This document shows positions 17,630 to 26,365 of a stretch of 64,000 nucleotides of DNA, in pieces (positions within the stretch are counted from its first letter, which is position 1; each line of letters opens with the position of its first letter). Source of the DNA: Synechococcales cyanobacterium C42_A2020_086 (lineage in GTDB: Bacteria; Cyanobacteriota; Cyanobacteriia; Elainellales; Elainellaceae); contig JACYLU010000011.1 of assembly GCA_015272325.1 (NCBI GenBank), positions 246,518 through 310,517 on the forward strand, given 5' to 3'. Under the pieces are notes generated by a model, which saw only the letters and a program-made list of their open reading frames with translations, made no database searches and was not told the DNA's origin. Position numbers and translations under genes: made by a program.

Positions 17630-18703
17630 TTAACTGACGGCAGAACGAGTTTTGCTGCTCCATCGCCACGATCGGGGGCGTTGCTGGGGTGCCAATAGCC
17701 AGGTAATTGCTGGTTTAGCTAGCGGCAGGGGGAGCAGCCCCACCCAGAGAAACCAGAGGCTGAGTAACACCCGACGCTTTAGCTTGAAGTCGGAATAACG
17801 CCAGAGAGCCCGGATTCCGGCAGCAGTCAGCGGCAATGCGCGATCGGTTGGCACCGGGTGGCGCTCCGGGTCTAGCTTGAGAGACGCCAAGCGTGACCAC
17901 GCCCGCCCGAAAAAGCGCAGGTCCAGATCGGCTGGCGCTTCATGCCCCAATTCCTGGGCTTTTTGCCTCAGCAAAGCACAGCGCATCACATCGTGCTGGA
18001 TGAAGCGGTGCAATCGGTCGCTGCTGAGGCTCGACAACGCCCATTGGTTGTTGCCGTGAATCCGATAGGCGGCTAGCGGCTCTTCGATGGCAACAACATC
18101 GCCGTAGAACGGAATCAGCACCGACAGGTAATCATCGGCGGTGGTTTTGTAGTCTGGTGCAATTGGCAGCACTTGACTCAGCGCCCGCCGGCTCAAAGCA
18201 TTGCCGCTCGTAGGCACACCCGGATAGGTTGCCACTTGCAGCAGCGTTCGCCACACCTCGCCCGTGGCCAGTTGCTTGCCGCCTTGCGGATAGGAAAACC
18301 CGAGCGGCTCGCCGACCGCATCAACCACGCTCAGCCGATAGTGCACCTTGGCAATGCCGGGTTGCCAGGCCGCCACAACGCGCTCTACCGCTTCCGGAAA
18401 CAGATAATCATCGGCATCCAGAAAGATAATAATCTCGCCTTGGCTAGCTGCAAAGCCGCTGTTGAATGCTGCTGCCTGCTTGCCGTTTTCCGAGTGCAGC
18501 ACCGGAATGATCCGCCCTTGCGACTGAGCCACATAACGGGCAATCACCTCTCGTGACTCATCAGTGGAGCAATCATCAACCACGATAATTTCAACCTGGG
18601 GATAGGTCTGCGCCAAGGCACTGTCGATGGCTTGCGGCAAGAAGCGGGCGTAATTGTAGTTATTGATGATAATGCTGACCCAATAATCGGGGGTAGTCGT
18701 CAT
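17630..18703 (-). CDS. GT2-family glycosyltransferase
   Basis: The 357-residue protein has an N-terminal GT-A domain: VSIIINNYNYARFLPQAIDS, the nucleotide-binding IIVVDDCSTDES and the metal-binding DXD-type IIIFLDADDYLFP (about residue 97). The remainder is a C-terminal helical region with a hydrophobic end (LLSLWFLWVGLLPLPLA) that probably attaches the enzyme to the membrane. This is an inverting transferase for one linkage of the repeat unit. It starts ten bases after the stop of the sulfotransferase gene at 18714-19640, so the two may be translated together. Confidence 0.88.
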   Translation of the reverse strand: MTTTPDYWVSIIINNYNYARFLPQAIDSALAQTYPQVEIIVVDDCSTDESREVIARYVAQSQGRIIPVLHSENGKQAAAFNSGFAASQGEIIIFLDADDYLFPEAVERVVAAWQPGIAKVHYRLSVVDAVGEPLGFSYPQGGKQLATGEVWRTLLQVATYPGVPTSGNALSRRALSQVLPIAPDYKTTADDYLSVLIPFYGDVVAIEEPLAAYRIHGNNQWALSSLSSDRLHRFIQHDVMRCALLRQKAQELGHEAPADLDLRFFGRAWSRLASLKLDPERHPVPTDRALPLTAAGIRALWRYSDFKLKRRVLLSLWFLWVGLLPLPLAKPAITWLLAPQQRPRSWRWSSKTRSAVS

Positions 18704-18713
18704 ATCGTTCTAC

Positions 18714-19640
18714 CTAGTCTGCTAGCTGGACTGTCCTAACCGTGGTGCAGTCACGGCAATCTGCAAGCCCGTTCAGTACTTCATACCCAAATAGCTCAAT
18801 ATCCCTGCTATATTTCTTCCCGACTGCCTGAATCAGATCCGGAGTGTAAAACTGCGGGTACGGGGGCAGTCCCTGCGGGAGCTGCCGTAGGATGTCGGCT
18901 GGATAGTCGGCGTAGTCACCAGAATCAGATTGGGCGGAATAAACGGTTTTGTTCATCTTTGGCATGCTGAGCGGCAGCCCGAGCCTAGTTTTGATGCTTT
19001 CTAGCTCCTGGTCGAGGTTTTCTAGATGAACAATCGCATCATACTTGAGGCTACCTAAGAAGTAATGCTGTGGTAGACAATGCTGATTCAGCAGTCGATC
19101 CGGCGTGGGGCAAACATAGTCTTCGATAAATTGCCGGAACGTCAAGCGAGTTTCGTAGTCTTGATAGGCATCTCCGTAAAGCAGCTTAGCCACATTGCGA
19201 GCAAAATCCGTCACGCGCTCGCCGTGGAGCAACCGCACTAAAAAGTTAAGATAGGCAGATACCAGCCGCTCCCAGGGATTGCGCACAATCACGAACTTAA
19301 AATAATCGCCCTGAATAAAGTTTCGGGCAGTGCTGAACGGGTAGTTGGCCAAGCTGTAGTTGAGATTGACATAGAGGCGAATAGTCAGCCTCGATTTCTT
19401 CAGCAACCATGCCTTGCAAGGAGAGTCGCTCAGGGCAAGCATCGCCGCCATCATACTGCTCGATGCATTTTTATAGATAGGACAATAGATAAAGCGATAG
19501 CGATGGTTGATCAACAGCCGCTTTTCGGCCGCGTGCTCCTCGGGCCAATCATTGTGCAAGCGCACCTGAATTTTCCGAAAGAGTGTGGAAGGTTCCAGCA
19601 GGCAAATAGACTGAACTTTATCGCGGGTTTGAGCTAGCAT
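18714..19640 (-). CDS. Sulfotransferase, carbohydrate (Sulfotransfer_2) type
   Basis: The 308-residue protein has the two PAPS-binding elements of Golgi-type carbohydrate sulfotransferases: the 5'-phosphosulfate loop RFIYCPIYKNASSSMM (Lys57) and the 3'-phosphate motif FKFVIVRNPWERLVSAYL (Arg120, Ser128). It would transfer sulfate from PAPS to a sugar hydroxyl of the lipid-linked oligosaccharide. No signal peptide is visible, so it acts in the cytoplasm where PAPS is present. It lies ten bases upstream of a GT2 gene, which suggests that its acceptor is the sugar added by that enzyme. Confidence 0.85.
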   Translation of the reverse strand: MLAQTRDKVQSICLLEPSTLFRKIQVRLHNDWPEEHAAEKRLLINHRYRFIYCPIYKNASSSMMAAMLALSDSPCKAWLLKKSRLTIRLYVNLNYSLANYPFSTARNFIQGDYFKFVIVRNPWERLVSAYLNFLVRLLHGERVTDFARNVAKLLYGDAYQDYETRLTFRQFIEDYVCPTPDRLLNQHCLPQHYFLGSLKYDAIVHLENLDQELESIKTRLGLPLSMPKMNKTVYSAQSDSGDYADYPADILRQLPQGLPPYPQFYTPDLIQAVGKKYSRDIELFGYEVLNGLADCRDCTTVRTVQLAD

Positions 19641-20051
19641 CAGGAACTTAATTTAGGGTCAGTGATAGGGTTTAACGTTATACCAGTCATTCAGAACGAG
19701 CGGGAAATGGCTAGAGATTGCCTGATCCACTGAATCAGAATCTGAATCTGAATCAATGCCTCCTCAGCCTACATTTGCGCCTCACACCAACCAAGCGGCT
19801 TCCCTAGAGCTAGTCCACTAGAGTCAACTCAATAACGACTATGCAACTCATAGCCGACTATGCAATAGAGATATTGCCTGTTATCCCTACTATTAGCTTC
19901 TAGTTCAGCTGACCCAATCCGGAATATCAGTCTATGGATCTAGAGGCTACGGATCGTGTAGGCTCATCGATTACCTGAATTCATCGTTCTCTTGTGTCTG
20001 ACTTATTGTGTTTGACCTATTGCGTTTATTTTTTGAACGTTTCCAACCTCG
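19641..20051. other. Non-coding spacer within the polysaccharide cluster
   Basis: This 411-bp spacer separates two minus-strand genes of the cluster, so a separate promoter for the 12.4-19.6 kb half may lie here. It contains a 6-bp tandem repeat at 19732-19755 (gaatca, gaatct, gaatct, gaatca). I see no ORF with a ribosome-binding site and no clear terminator. Confidence 0.5.
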
Positions 20052-21194
20052 TTACATCTCCTGCAAAAGCTGTTTAACCCTCTGCCCAGCAACAGACCAG
20101 TTGAGACGGGTCTGATATTCGGCAAAAGAGGACAGCGCTAGCTGCTTGTAGGTAGCATAGTTGCTGAATAAGTCTGCAATATAGGTGCAGTACTCAGCGA
20201 TATCGGCATCTGGGGCAAAGAGCTGTCCGTTGATATTGGGTCGCACCGCTGTGGGAATTCCGCCGACCTGCGTCGCGAGTGATGGCACTCCAAAGGAACT
20301 GGCCTCGCTAAACACGACCCCAAAGCACTCGGCCATGGACGGCAGGATCAAGAAGTGAGAGTCTGCCAAGAGCCTGCTGATTTTCTCCTTGCCTGCAGAC
20401 GTAGACTTGCTGATGAATCCCAGAGATTTCACATAATTGGGTAGGGGTTCATCCACCTGGGGTTCACACCCCACTACTGTGAGTTCGGTCGGCAGCCCAG
20501 CTTGATTCAATGCCTTTGCCACCTTAAAGGCAACATCACCCCCCTTACGGATCCAGTCCACACCCAAAAACAGCAGTTTGCAGTAATCCGTGGGTCGAGC
20601 CTCAATCAGCGTTTTGACATCTTCCAGGGTTTGCTGGCTCTCCAGATTGGCCCCAAAGGGCACCACCTTCACCCGCTCGGGATCGGCGCCATAGTGATCA
20701 ATCGCTGTTTTTGCTGCCCAGTCCGACGCATAGATCGCAAACTGAGATTTTTGCAGAGCAAGCTGCTCCAAGAGGTGCCAGTTCTGAATGGTTTCCTGAC
20801 ACAAATTGCTGTAGTGTGGATAGAAATTGAGCAGTCCTGCAAACGTAGAATCAGACCAAAAGATGATCGGCTGCTGGCATTCGAGATAGGGAATGGGACG
20901 GGAAGTAATACTAAAAACAATGTCGGATTTTAAGCGAGAAAGCTTCTGGCGAATTTGCTGAGCATAATTTCGCAGGATCAATGGCTCTGGGTTATGCAGA
21001 TATCGCTGATGGCGTAGCTTATAATACTGCCGCTTGACCGAGCGAATGCACCTAAACGCTAGCTGCTCTTTCAGAGGTCCAATAAAGTCAATTGGAATAG
21101 CGTGCTGATTAAGAGCTTGGGAGATGTAGTAACCTAAACCGGACCACTTCTCCACGTTCTGAGGATTATAGGTTGTGACGTACGCTAATCGCAT
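20052..21194 (-). CDS. GT4-family glycosyltransferase
   Basis: From ATG 21194 (MRLAYVTTYNPQNVEKWSGL) the protein has 380 residues. A purine-rich GGGAAGAG precedes this start, and the 13 extra codons of the longer frame are hydrophobic and unlike the family. It has the GT4 linker LLFLGVDWIRKGGDVAFKVA and the donor motif AECFGVVFSEASSFGVPSLA with TQVGGIPTAV, the paired-Glu region being E-x7-E-like. It is the last gene of the upstream half of the cluster before the 411-bp spacer. Confidence 0.85.
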   Translation of the reverse strand: MRLAYVTTYNPQNVEKWSGLGYYISQALNQHAIPIDFIGPLKEQLAFRCIRSVKRQYYKLRHQRYLHNPEPLILRNYAQQIRQKLSRLKSDIVFSITSRPIPYLECQQPIIFWSDSTFAGLLNFYPHYSNLCQETIQNWHLLEQLALQKSQFAIYASDWAAKTAIDHYGADPERVKVVPFGANLESQQTLEDVKTLIEARPTDYCKLLFLGVDWIRKGGDVAFKVAKALNQAGLPTELTVVGCEPQVDEPLPNYVKSLGFISKSTSAGKEKISRLLADSHFLILPSMAECFGVVFSEASSFGVPSLATQVGGIPTAVRPNINGQLFAPDADIAEYCTYIADLFSNYATYKQLALSSFAEYQTRLNWSVAGQRVKQLLQEM

Positions 21195-21243
21195 GGCACT
21201 CTTCCCAAATACAAAGGGGTAATAGATCAACATGCGACTCGAC

Positions 21244-21344
21244 AGCTAGCCTAATTGCGTTTCAACAGAAGAAAGTGAACTTGAAACTCAATCGTGAAAC
21301 TCAATCTGGAACTCAATAAGCTAGCCTCATTGTGTCTTCAACAG
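21244..21344. repeat. Nested direct repeats bridging two genes
   Basis: An imperfect direct repeat of about 25 bp begins agctagcctaattg at 21244-21268 and recurs as agctagcctcattg at 21319-21344, where it overlaps the end of the GT2 gene stopping at 21327. Between the copies, tgaaactcaatc recurs with a 13-bp period (21282, 21295, degenerate third copy). The block looks like stepwise local duplication. Confidence 0.8.
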
Positions 21345-22148
21345 GGGAATGAGCCGTTCAGGATGCTCCCTGAAGTACTTAATGCGATTCCATTGAATGG
21401 CTTTGAAGAATTGCCGCTTCCAGGAAATAAGGGTGCGCTGGAACCAAGGGAGCTGCTGCTGATATTTGTTTAGAACTCGCTCGCTGTGACTTGCCAGCAG
21501 CCCTTGCTCGCCAATGCTGAAGGTTTTGGTGCCTTCAATGCGGCGGAAATTGCCCCACACCTCATTGACATAGCGCAGATGCGCCACTTGAACAGCACGC
21601 AGCAGAAAATCTAGATCCATGCAGTAGTGCTCGTTGAGGTCATACAGCCCTACAAGCTGATGCAGCGACGTGTGGTAAAAATATGCTGAGGGGTTATAGG
21701 GCATCGGATTCACATCATCACCGAGTAACAAATCCTCCAGCTTGAGATGTTTTGGCTTGTTGACAAAGCGAATATGATCGTCCCGATCCCAGATATTGCA
21801 GTTGCCTACGAGTAGGCTAGGCTGTGGCAGCGTTTTGAAGATCTCCGTCACTCGATTGAGGACGTTCGGCTCGTAGTAATCATCAACATTCAGAAAGGAC
21901 AAGATGTCTCCTTTAGCGAGTGCAATCCCCTTATTCATGGCATCTGATTGTCCCTGATCTGGTTCCGAAAGCCAACGAATATGAGGATGATGCGCCGCAT
22001 AGCCCTTCACGATCTCCATCGTGCGATCAGACGAGCAACCATCAACAATGATGTGCTCTACATCGGGACAGTTCTGTTTAATAACAGCCTGGATGCAGCC
22101 TTCAATAAACCGTTCGCCATTATAGACAGGCGTAATCACACTAATCAT
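21327..22148 (-). CDS. GT2-family glycosyltransferase (WcaE-like)
   Basis: The 273-residue GT-A enzyme starts MISVITPVYNGERFIEGCIQ, followed by HIIVDGCSSDRTMEIV and the acidic metal site ILSFLNVDDYYEPN. The DQGQSDAMNKGIALAKGD segment is typical of the WcaE/colanic-acid and related branch of GT2. It lacks membrane segments and would act at the cytoplasmic face on a lipid-linked acceptor. Its 3' end overlaps a direct repeat, so the last residues (RLIPLLKTQ) may be shaped by duplication. Confidence 0.88.
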   Translation of the reverse strand: MISVITPVYNGERFIEGCIQAVIKQNCPDVEHIIVDGCSSDRTMEIVKGYAAHHPHIRWLSEPDQGQSDAMNKGIALAKGDILSFLNVDDYYEPNVLNRVTEIFKTLPQPSLLVGNCNIWDRDDHIRFVNKPKHLKLEDLLLGDDVNPMPYNPSAYFYHTSLHQLVGLYDLNEHYCMDLDFLLRAVQVAHLRYVNEVWGNFRRIEGTKTFSIGEQGLLASHSERVLNKYQQQLPWFQRTLISWKRQFFKAIQWNRIKYFREHPERLIPLLKTQ

Positions 22149-22255
22149 CGGCTGATTGATCCTTAGCTCTGCAAGCTCTCAAGGTCCACTAAATTTGGGC
22201 GAGTGCCCTATTGGTGTTCGTCCAATGAGGAATTAGGGGAATTAACGGTGAGAAA

Positions 22256-23080
22256 TTAACAGTAATTGAAGTGCTGAAGCAGGGGACCGAGCTTTTCGTC
22301 GATCAATGCTTTCACATCCGAACTCGACTGAGATGCCCAACCGCCTACCGTGGCATGGGTGACAAACTGATTCTTCATCAGTTCTACCCCGAAGAAATCT
22401 TCATCGGTGGTGATCGCTTTCACCTTCTCCTTGTTGGCAAACTGAATTGCCTGAGTGATGGCGGTATCGCTGAGCGATAGCCCGATGTAGGCGCAGAGTT
22501 TAGCGACCTCGGTGTAGGTGTCTGCTACCAAGTCCTCGTAGCGGATGATCAGAGGCATTTCTGTCTCAGGGCGGCCAATCGTCCAGGATTCCACATGTTC
22601 TTTCCAGGAGCAAGGCCAAATGCGACCATACAGACAGTCTTCGATAAATGCCTTAAGGTCTCCCTGATAGCCCATGAAGTTGGTTGCGTATTTATGATAC
22701 GAAGGCAGGCTGTCGTGGGGATTGCGAACCAAATAGATCACCTTCCGATAATTGGTGCGGTAGGGAAAATGGGACTTGATAATCCGGGGCAACGATGCAG
22801 AGAAGTGGCGAGTCGTAAAGTGCTTGAAGTGAATATCGGGCAGAAATTTCTGAAGCTCAACCAAACTCCGAATGTCCTGCTGGGGATAAAGCAGCTTGGC
22901 CAGCAGAATCCGCATCCAGGTGTTACCGCTGCGCGGATAGGATACCAAAAAGATGTCTGACTCTCGAATCTCCAACGCATTCAGCGGCAACGTTCGACTC
23001 AAAGAATACTTGCGCCGCTTCAAAAAGATCTTCTTGCGGACAACTTCTCCCGCTCGCTGAGACTGCTCTAGAATATTCAT
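22256..23080 (-). CDS. Sulfotransferase, Sulfotransfer_1 (cytosolic) type
   Basis: The 274-residue protein has the cytosolic-type sulfotransferase signature: 5'-phosphosulfate loop DIFLVSYPRSGNTWMRILL (residues 42-60) and 3'-phosphate motif KVIYLVRNPHDSLPSYHKYA (Arg119, Ser127), followed by PLIIRYEDLVADT. This YPRSGNTW form differs from the Lys-containing loops of the other three sulfotransferases in the cluster, which argues for a different acceptor. Residues 1-35 are basic and may contact membrane or polyanion. Confidence 0.87.
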   Translation of the reverse strand: MNILEQSQRAGEVVRKKIFLKRRKYSLSRTLPLNALEIRESDIFLVSYPRSGNTWMRILLAKLLYPQQDIRSLVELQKFLPDIHFKHFTTRHFSASLPRIIKSHFPYRTNYRKVIYLVRNPHDSLPSYHKYATNFMGYQGDLKAFIEDCLYGRIWPCSWKEHVESWTIGRPETEMPLIIRYEDLVADTYTEVAKLCAYIGLSLSDTAITQAIQFANKEKVKAITTDEDFFGVELMKNQFVTHATVGGWASQSSSDVKALIDEKLGPLLQHFNYC

Positions 23081-23217
23081 TTCCCTATACTCCGCATGAC
23101 AGAATGATAGTTATCAGATGGTTATCAGTGGATCTAGGCTTCGATGCTCCTTAGCATGATGAATTGACTGCACTATGAATTGCCTCAATGTTTGAAAGAG
23201 ATTGCCCCTGATGCCAC

Positions 23218-24669
23218 TCAGGCAGATTTCCGCTGCTTCTTGAGGCTGCCGACCATCCGCATAGCGGACTGTACCAACGCAGGTTCAATCCATTGCAGGA
23301 CAATCAGATAAACCAAAGCACCGACCAGAGATCCTACTGCCAAGGTGACGTAGACCTCGCCGCCTAAAACAGATTTGACGCCAAAAATAGCCAAGCCCAT
23401 CGCTACCGATGCAATTAAAGGAGCCGAAAACTTTCTCAGATATTCAAGCACTTCAATATTGATGAGTTTCTGGCTCAGGTAGACAAAGACAGGAAACAGT
23501 AAATATCCTCGAACAGTGTAGGAGCCTGCGACGGCAACAATACCCCAATGAACGGCAATGCTAAAGGCAATCACATTGAATAAGGAGCTAGCAAACGATA
23601 GCTTGAGCTGCCAATCTGCTCTGCCCTTAGCGATCAGGGCAATGGAGGTAAAGCTGTTAATGGATTGCAGTAACCCGATGAATGCCAGAACTTGCATCAC
23701 CGGCACGGTGGGCAGCCATTTTTCCCCGTAGAGGGTCATGACTAGTTCGGGAGCCAAGGCTGCCATGCCCAAGAAAGAGGGAAACGCAATTAAAGCCGTC
23801 ATCTGGGTGACTTGGTAGTAGGCCTGCCGCAGTTTTTCAGGATCTTCCTGGAGCCTGGAGAAAGCCGGCATTGCGACTTTGGCGCTGATGTTGGTCAGCA
23901 GCTCAATCATGATCAGAAAAATGCGGTATGCCACGGTGTAATAACCTAAGGCAATTGGTCCTAGAAAATATCCGATCATAAAATCGTCTGAACGGCGATC
24001 GACAAATCCCAGAATTTTAATCCCTAATAAATTGATACTGAAGGAGAAAAGCTCCCGGAAATGTCGCGGGGAGAAGCGGAAATGGGGTCGCCAATTGCTC
24101 AAGCTCCAGATCAAAACGGCGCGCAGGGCAATGTTGGTCAATTGCTGACCGACCAGACTCCAGACACCAAACCCAGCGAAGGCCATCGTCACCCCAACTA
24201 TGCCGCTGACCAAAGTAGAGACCAATGCCCGAACCGACAGTGCTCTGAAGTCTAATTTGCGTCTGAACGTCGCTTCTTGGACACTGGTGAGAGAGGTGAG
24301 GATAAACCCTAAGGAGAGCCAGCGTAGTACCGGAGTCAGTTCAGGTTGTTTAAACAAACCGGCCACCCAATCTGCTCCTAGAATCCCAAAGGCCGACAGG
24401 CATAGTCCTGTCCCAACGTTCATCCAGAAGGCACTATCGAGGTGCTCCGGTTCCAGATTCTGCCGCTGAACAATGGACTCCCCTAATCCTTGATCCAAGA
24501 AGATTTGGATGAAAGCCACAAAGACGCTGGCCAGCGCTACCAAGCCAAAGGCTTCGGGTCCTAGCAATCGAGCCAGAATGAAGAAAACAACGAGGGTAAT
24601 GACTCGACTACCCCAACTTTCGAGGATCGACCAAATGACACCCTTGACGGCTTTTTGCTTTAAACTCAT
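23218..24669 (-). CDS. Wzx-type polysaccharide flippase (MOP superfamily)
   Basis: The 483-residue protein has about 12 to 14 hydrophobic segments and the N-terminal pattern of the WzxC-like branch: VKGVIWSILESWGSRVITLV, then ARLLGPEAFGLVALASVFVA and DQGLGESIVQRQNLEPEHLD. It would flip the lipid-linked, sulfated repeat unit across the plasma membrane to the Wzy polymerase. It lies between two sulfotransferase genes, which suggests that sulfation precedes export. The C-terminus is basic (GSLKKQRKSA). Confidence 0.87.
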   Translation of the reverse strand: MSLKQKAVKGVIWSILESWGSRVITLVVFFILARLLGPEAFGLVALASVFVAFIQIFLDQGLGESIVQRQNLEPEHLDSAFWMNVGTGLCLSAFGILGADWVAGLFKQPELTPVLRWLSLGFILTSLTSVQEATFRRKLDFRALSVRALVSTLVSGIVGVTMAFAGFGVWSLVGQQLTNIALRAVLIWSLSNWRPHFRFSPRHFRELFSFSINLLGIKILGFVDRRSDDFMIGYFLGPIALGYYTVAYRIFLIMIELLTNISAKVAMPAFSRLQEDPEKLRQAYYQVTQMTALIAFPSFLGMAALAPELVMTLYGEKWLPTVPVMQVLAFIGLLQSINSFTSIALIAKGRADWQLKLSFASSLFNVIAFSIAVHWGIVAVAGSYTVRGYLLFPVFVYLSQKLINIEVLEYLRKFSAPLIASVAMGLAIFGVKSVLGGEVYVTLAVGSLVGALVYLIVLQWIEPALVQSAMRMVGSLKKQRKSA

Positions 24670-24756
24670 CGTGAATATCCGCTAAGGTGAACCTGTGCTG
24701 CAAACCTGCACTGCCTTCAGGGTGCAATGGCAGGTTAAATGCCGCTGAGCCAGACA

Positions 24757-25392
24757 TTAGCCGAATTGATAGCCGAAATAGTCAATGTCTTCTTTGAAGT
24801 AGTCGTAGACCAAATTTTTGGTTCTCTCGTTGTAGTAGTCTGTGTAGGGTTTGCGGTTTTTTGTTTTGTTGAACTGCGGCAGCGAAACATCTAAACCGAT
24901 CAGATGACAGATCTTCTCGAAGTCTTCTCCAAGCTGCTCGAAGCGCCCGATGTAGTCCACAATCAGATTGCCCTGCTCATCGGTGACGAACTCTTTTTGT
25001 AGGGTTCGCTCTTGCGTGACGCGCCATTCTAAGTATTCATCGAAGCCGGGAAAGGCACGAGTGAATTCATGCTGAGGATGACCTTTATACTGCCTGGCAT
25101 ACTCGTACAGCGAGACCTGCCAATCCCAGGGGTTGCGTACGAAGGCAAACTTGAAGTAGTTGTCGTAGATTTCAGGACGCAACTTCTTCTTGACATCCTT
25201 AGCCTTGGCATGGATGTGCAGCGGAAAACTGGGCGACAGATGATACTTGCGCAACACTCGGGTGAGAGTGGGTCGCCAAGCTTGAGGCACATAGTCAGGA
25301 TAGGCTTGATTTTCTAGCGCATTCAGCACACTCGTGCCAGCAATCTTGTAGATGTGAATGAAAATAAATCGATGACGATGATTAATCAGCAT
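24757..25392 (-). CDS. Sulfotransferase, short carbohydrate (Sulfotransfer_2) type
   Basis: This compact 211-residue protein starts MLINHRHRFIFIHIYKIAGTS, with Lys16 in the 5'-phosphosulfate loop, and has FKFAFVRNPWDWQVSLYEYA as 3'-phosphate motif (Arg86, Ser94). It ends YFKEDIDYFGYQFG, a C-terminal signature of this bacterial sulfotransferase group. At about 200 residues it is the minimal catalytic domain. The RHRFIFIHIYK start resembles that of the 18714-19640 enzyme (HRYRFIYCPIYK), so these two are probably distant paralogues with different acceptors. Confidence 0.85.
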   Translation of the reverse strand: MLINHRHRFIFIHIYKIAGTSVLNALENQAYPDYVPQAWRPTLTRVLRKYHLSPSFPLHIHAKAKDVKKKLRPEIYDNYFKFAFVRNPWDWQVSLYEYARQYKGHPQHEFTRAFPGFDEYLEWRVTQERTLQKEFVTDEQGNLIVDYIGRFEQLGEDFEKICHLIGLDVSLPQFNKTKNRKPYTDYYNERTKNLVYDYFKEDIDYFGYQFG

Positions 25393-25471
25393 GACGCTAG
25401 CTGGTTCCTAAAATTACTGCAAAGTACCGCACATCAATTGGTCTACAGCATTAAAGCCCTCTAAAAGAGCA

Positions 25472-26365
25472 TTAATGCAGCCAGTGAGACAAATCGCGTT
25501 GAATCAAATCTTGCAACTGCAGGATATCACTGCGGTAGAGATTAAGCAGCGCCTGACGATCGGCTGAGGATAGCGTCAGCTTTTTCTCTAGATTCCACTG
25601 CTTCATCTGTTGCGAGAGACTTTTGCGGAATGTCTTGGGGAATAGCGGTCGTAGAGCTGTACGAAAGGGGTTCTTTTTAGACAAGAAATAGTGCAAGAAT
25701 CGGCTCTTGGGAACGCCTGATACATTCATACGAGTGAGATCCGGCGTGAAGCTGTCGTCTACTCCCAAGAAGCGGCAAATGTCTTGCACGACGGCAGTAG
25801 AATCCTGATTGAGATCCTCGTAGAGGTAAATTCGGATCTGCTCGGCAGGAAAGCGATCGAAGTAGGGCTTGAGCTGCGCGTAGTAGTAGCCCGCTTGCTT
25901 GTAGTGCCACAAGTGCGCCCAGTTTTGCTCGATTCGCTTTTGCTCTTCCTTCAGAGCCGCTGCGAAGGGAAGTCGTTCGTAGTTTTCGCGTACGAGATGG
26001 GTGTAGCAAGAGAAAGCCCGATCCACGGGATTGCGCAGCACCGCGATCAGCTTGGCATCGGGAATATAGTGCTGAATCCGGTCAATCGCCTTGGGGCTGT
26101 AGAGATAGAGCGGGGAAGCTTCACCAATGGCAATTTCGTCAGTGACGCCGGCAAACAATTTTTGGTAGTCTTCCAGGGACGTTACTGAATTAACATTGAT
26201 CGAGCGATCAGGATTCTGGAAATTAAGGGATTCACCCTCTAGAGCAAAGAATCGCGGCTCCTTCACCGGACTCATATAAATTTGGGGGTGCTGATTCAGA
26301 TAATAATGCAGCGACGTAGTCCCCGCTTTGGCGGCTCCAATAATCAAAAAATTCGGCAGAGTCAT
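25472..26365 (-). CDS. Sulfotransferase, heparan-sulfate NST/3-OST-like type
   Basis: From ATG 26365 (AAGGAAG six or seven bases upstream) the protein has 297 residues. It carries FLIIGAAKAGTTSLHYYLNQ (Lys13), then HPQIYMSPVKEPRFFA, and the 3'-phosphate motif KLIAVLRNPVDRAFSCYTHL (Arg111, Ser119). The KEPRFF segment is characteristic of the NDST/heparan sulfotransferase-like branch, which sulfates glucosamine-type sugars in animals; whether that specificity holds here is unknown. It is the first gene of the 14-kb cluster, behind a 946-bp spacer. Confidence 0.87.
   Translation of the reverse strand: MTLPNFLIIGAAKAGTTSLHYYLNQHPQIYMSPVKEPRFFALEGESLNFQNPDRSINVNSVTSLEDYQKLFAGVTDEIAIGEASPLYLYSPKAIDRIQHYIPDAKLIAVLRNPVDRAFSCYTHLVRENYERLPFAAALKEEQKRIEQNWAHLWHYKQAGYYYAQLKPYFDRFPAEQIRIYLYEDLNQDSTAVVQDICRFLGVDDSFTPDLTRMNVSGVPKSRFLHYFLSKKNPFRTALRPLFPKTFRKSLSQQMKQWNLEKKLTLSSADRQALLNLYRSDILQLQDLIQRDLSHWLH

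Noticed and set aside
19872..19888. A sequence close to the I-SceI homing endonuclease site (cctgttatcccta)
   Set aside because: Only 13 contiguous bases match the 18-bp site; there is no intron, intein or homing endonuclease gene nearby.
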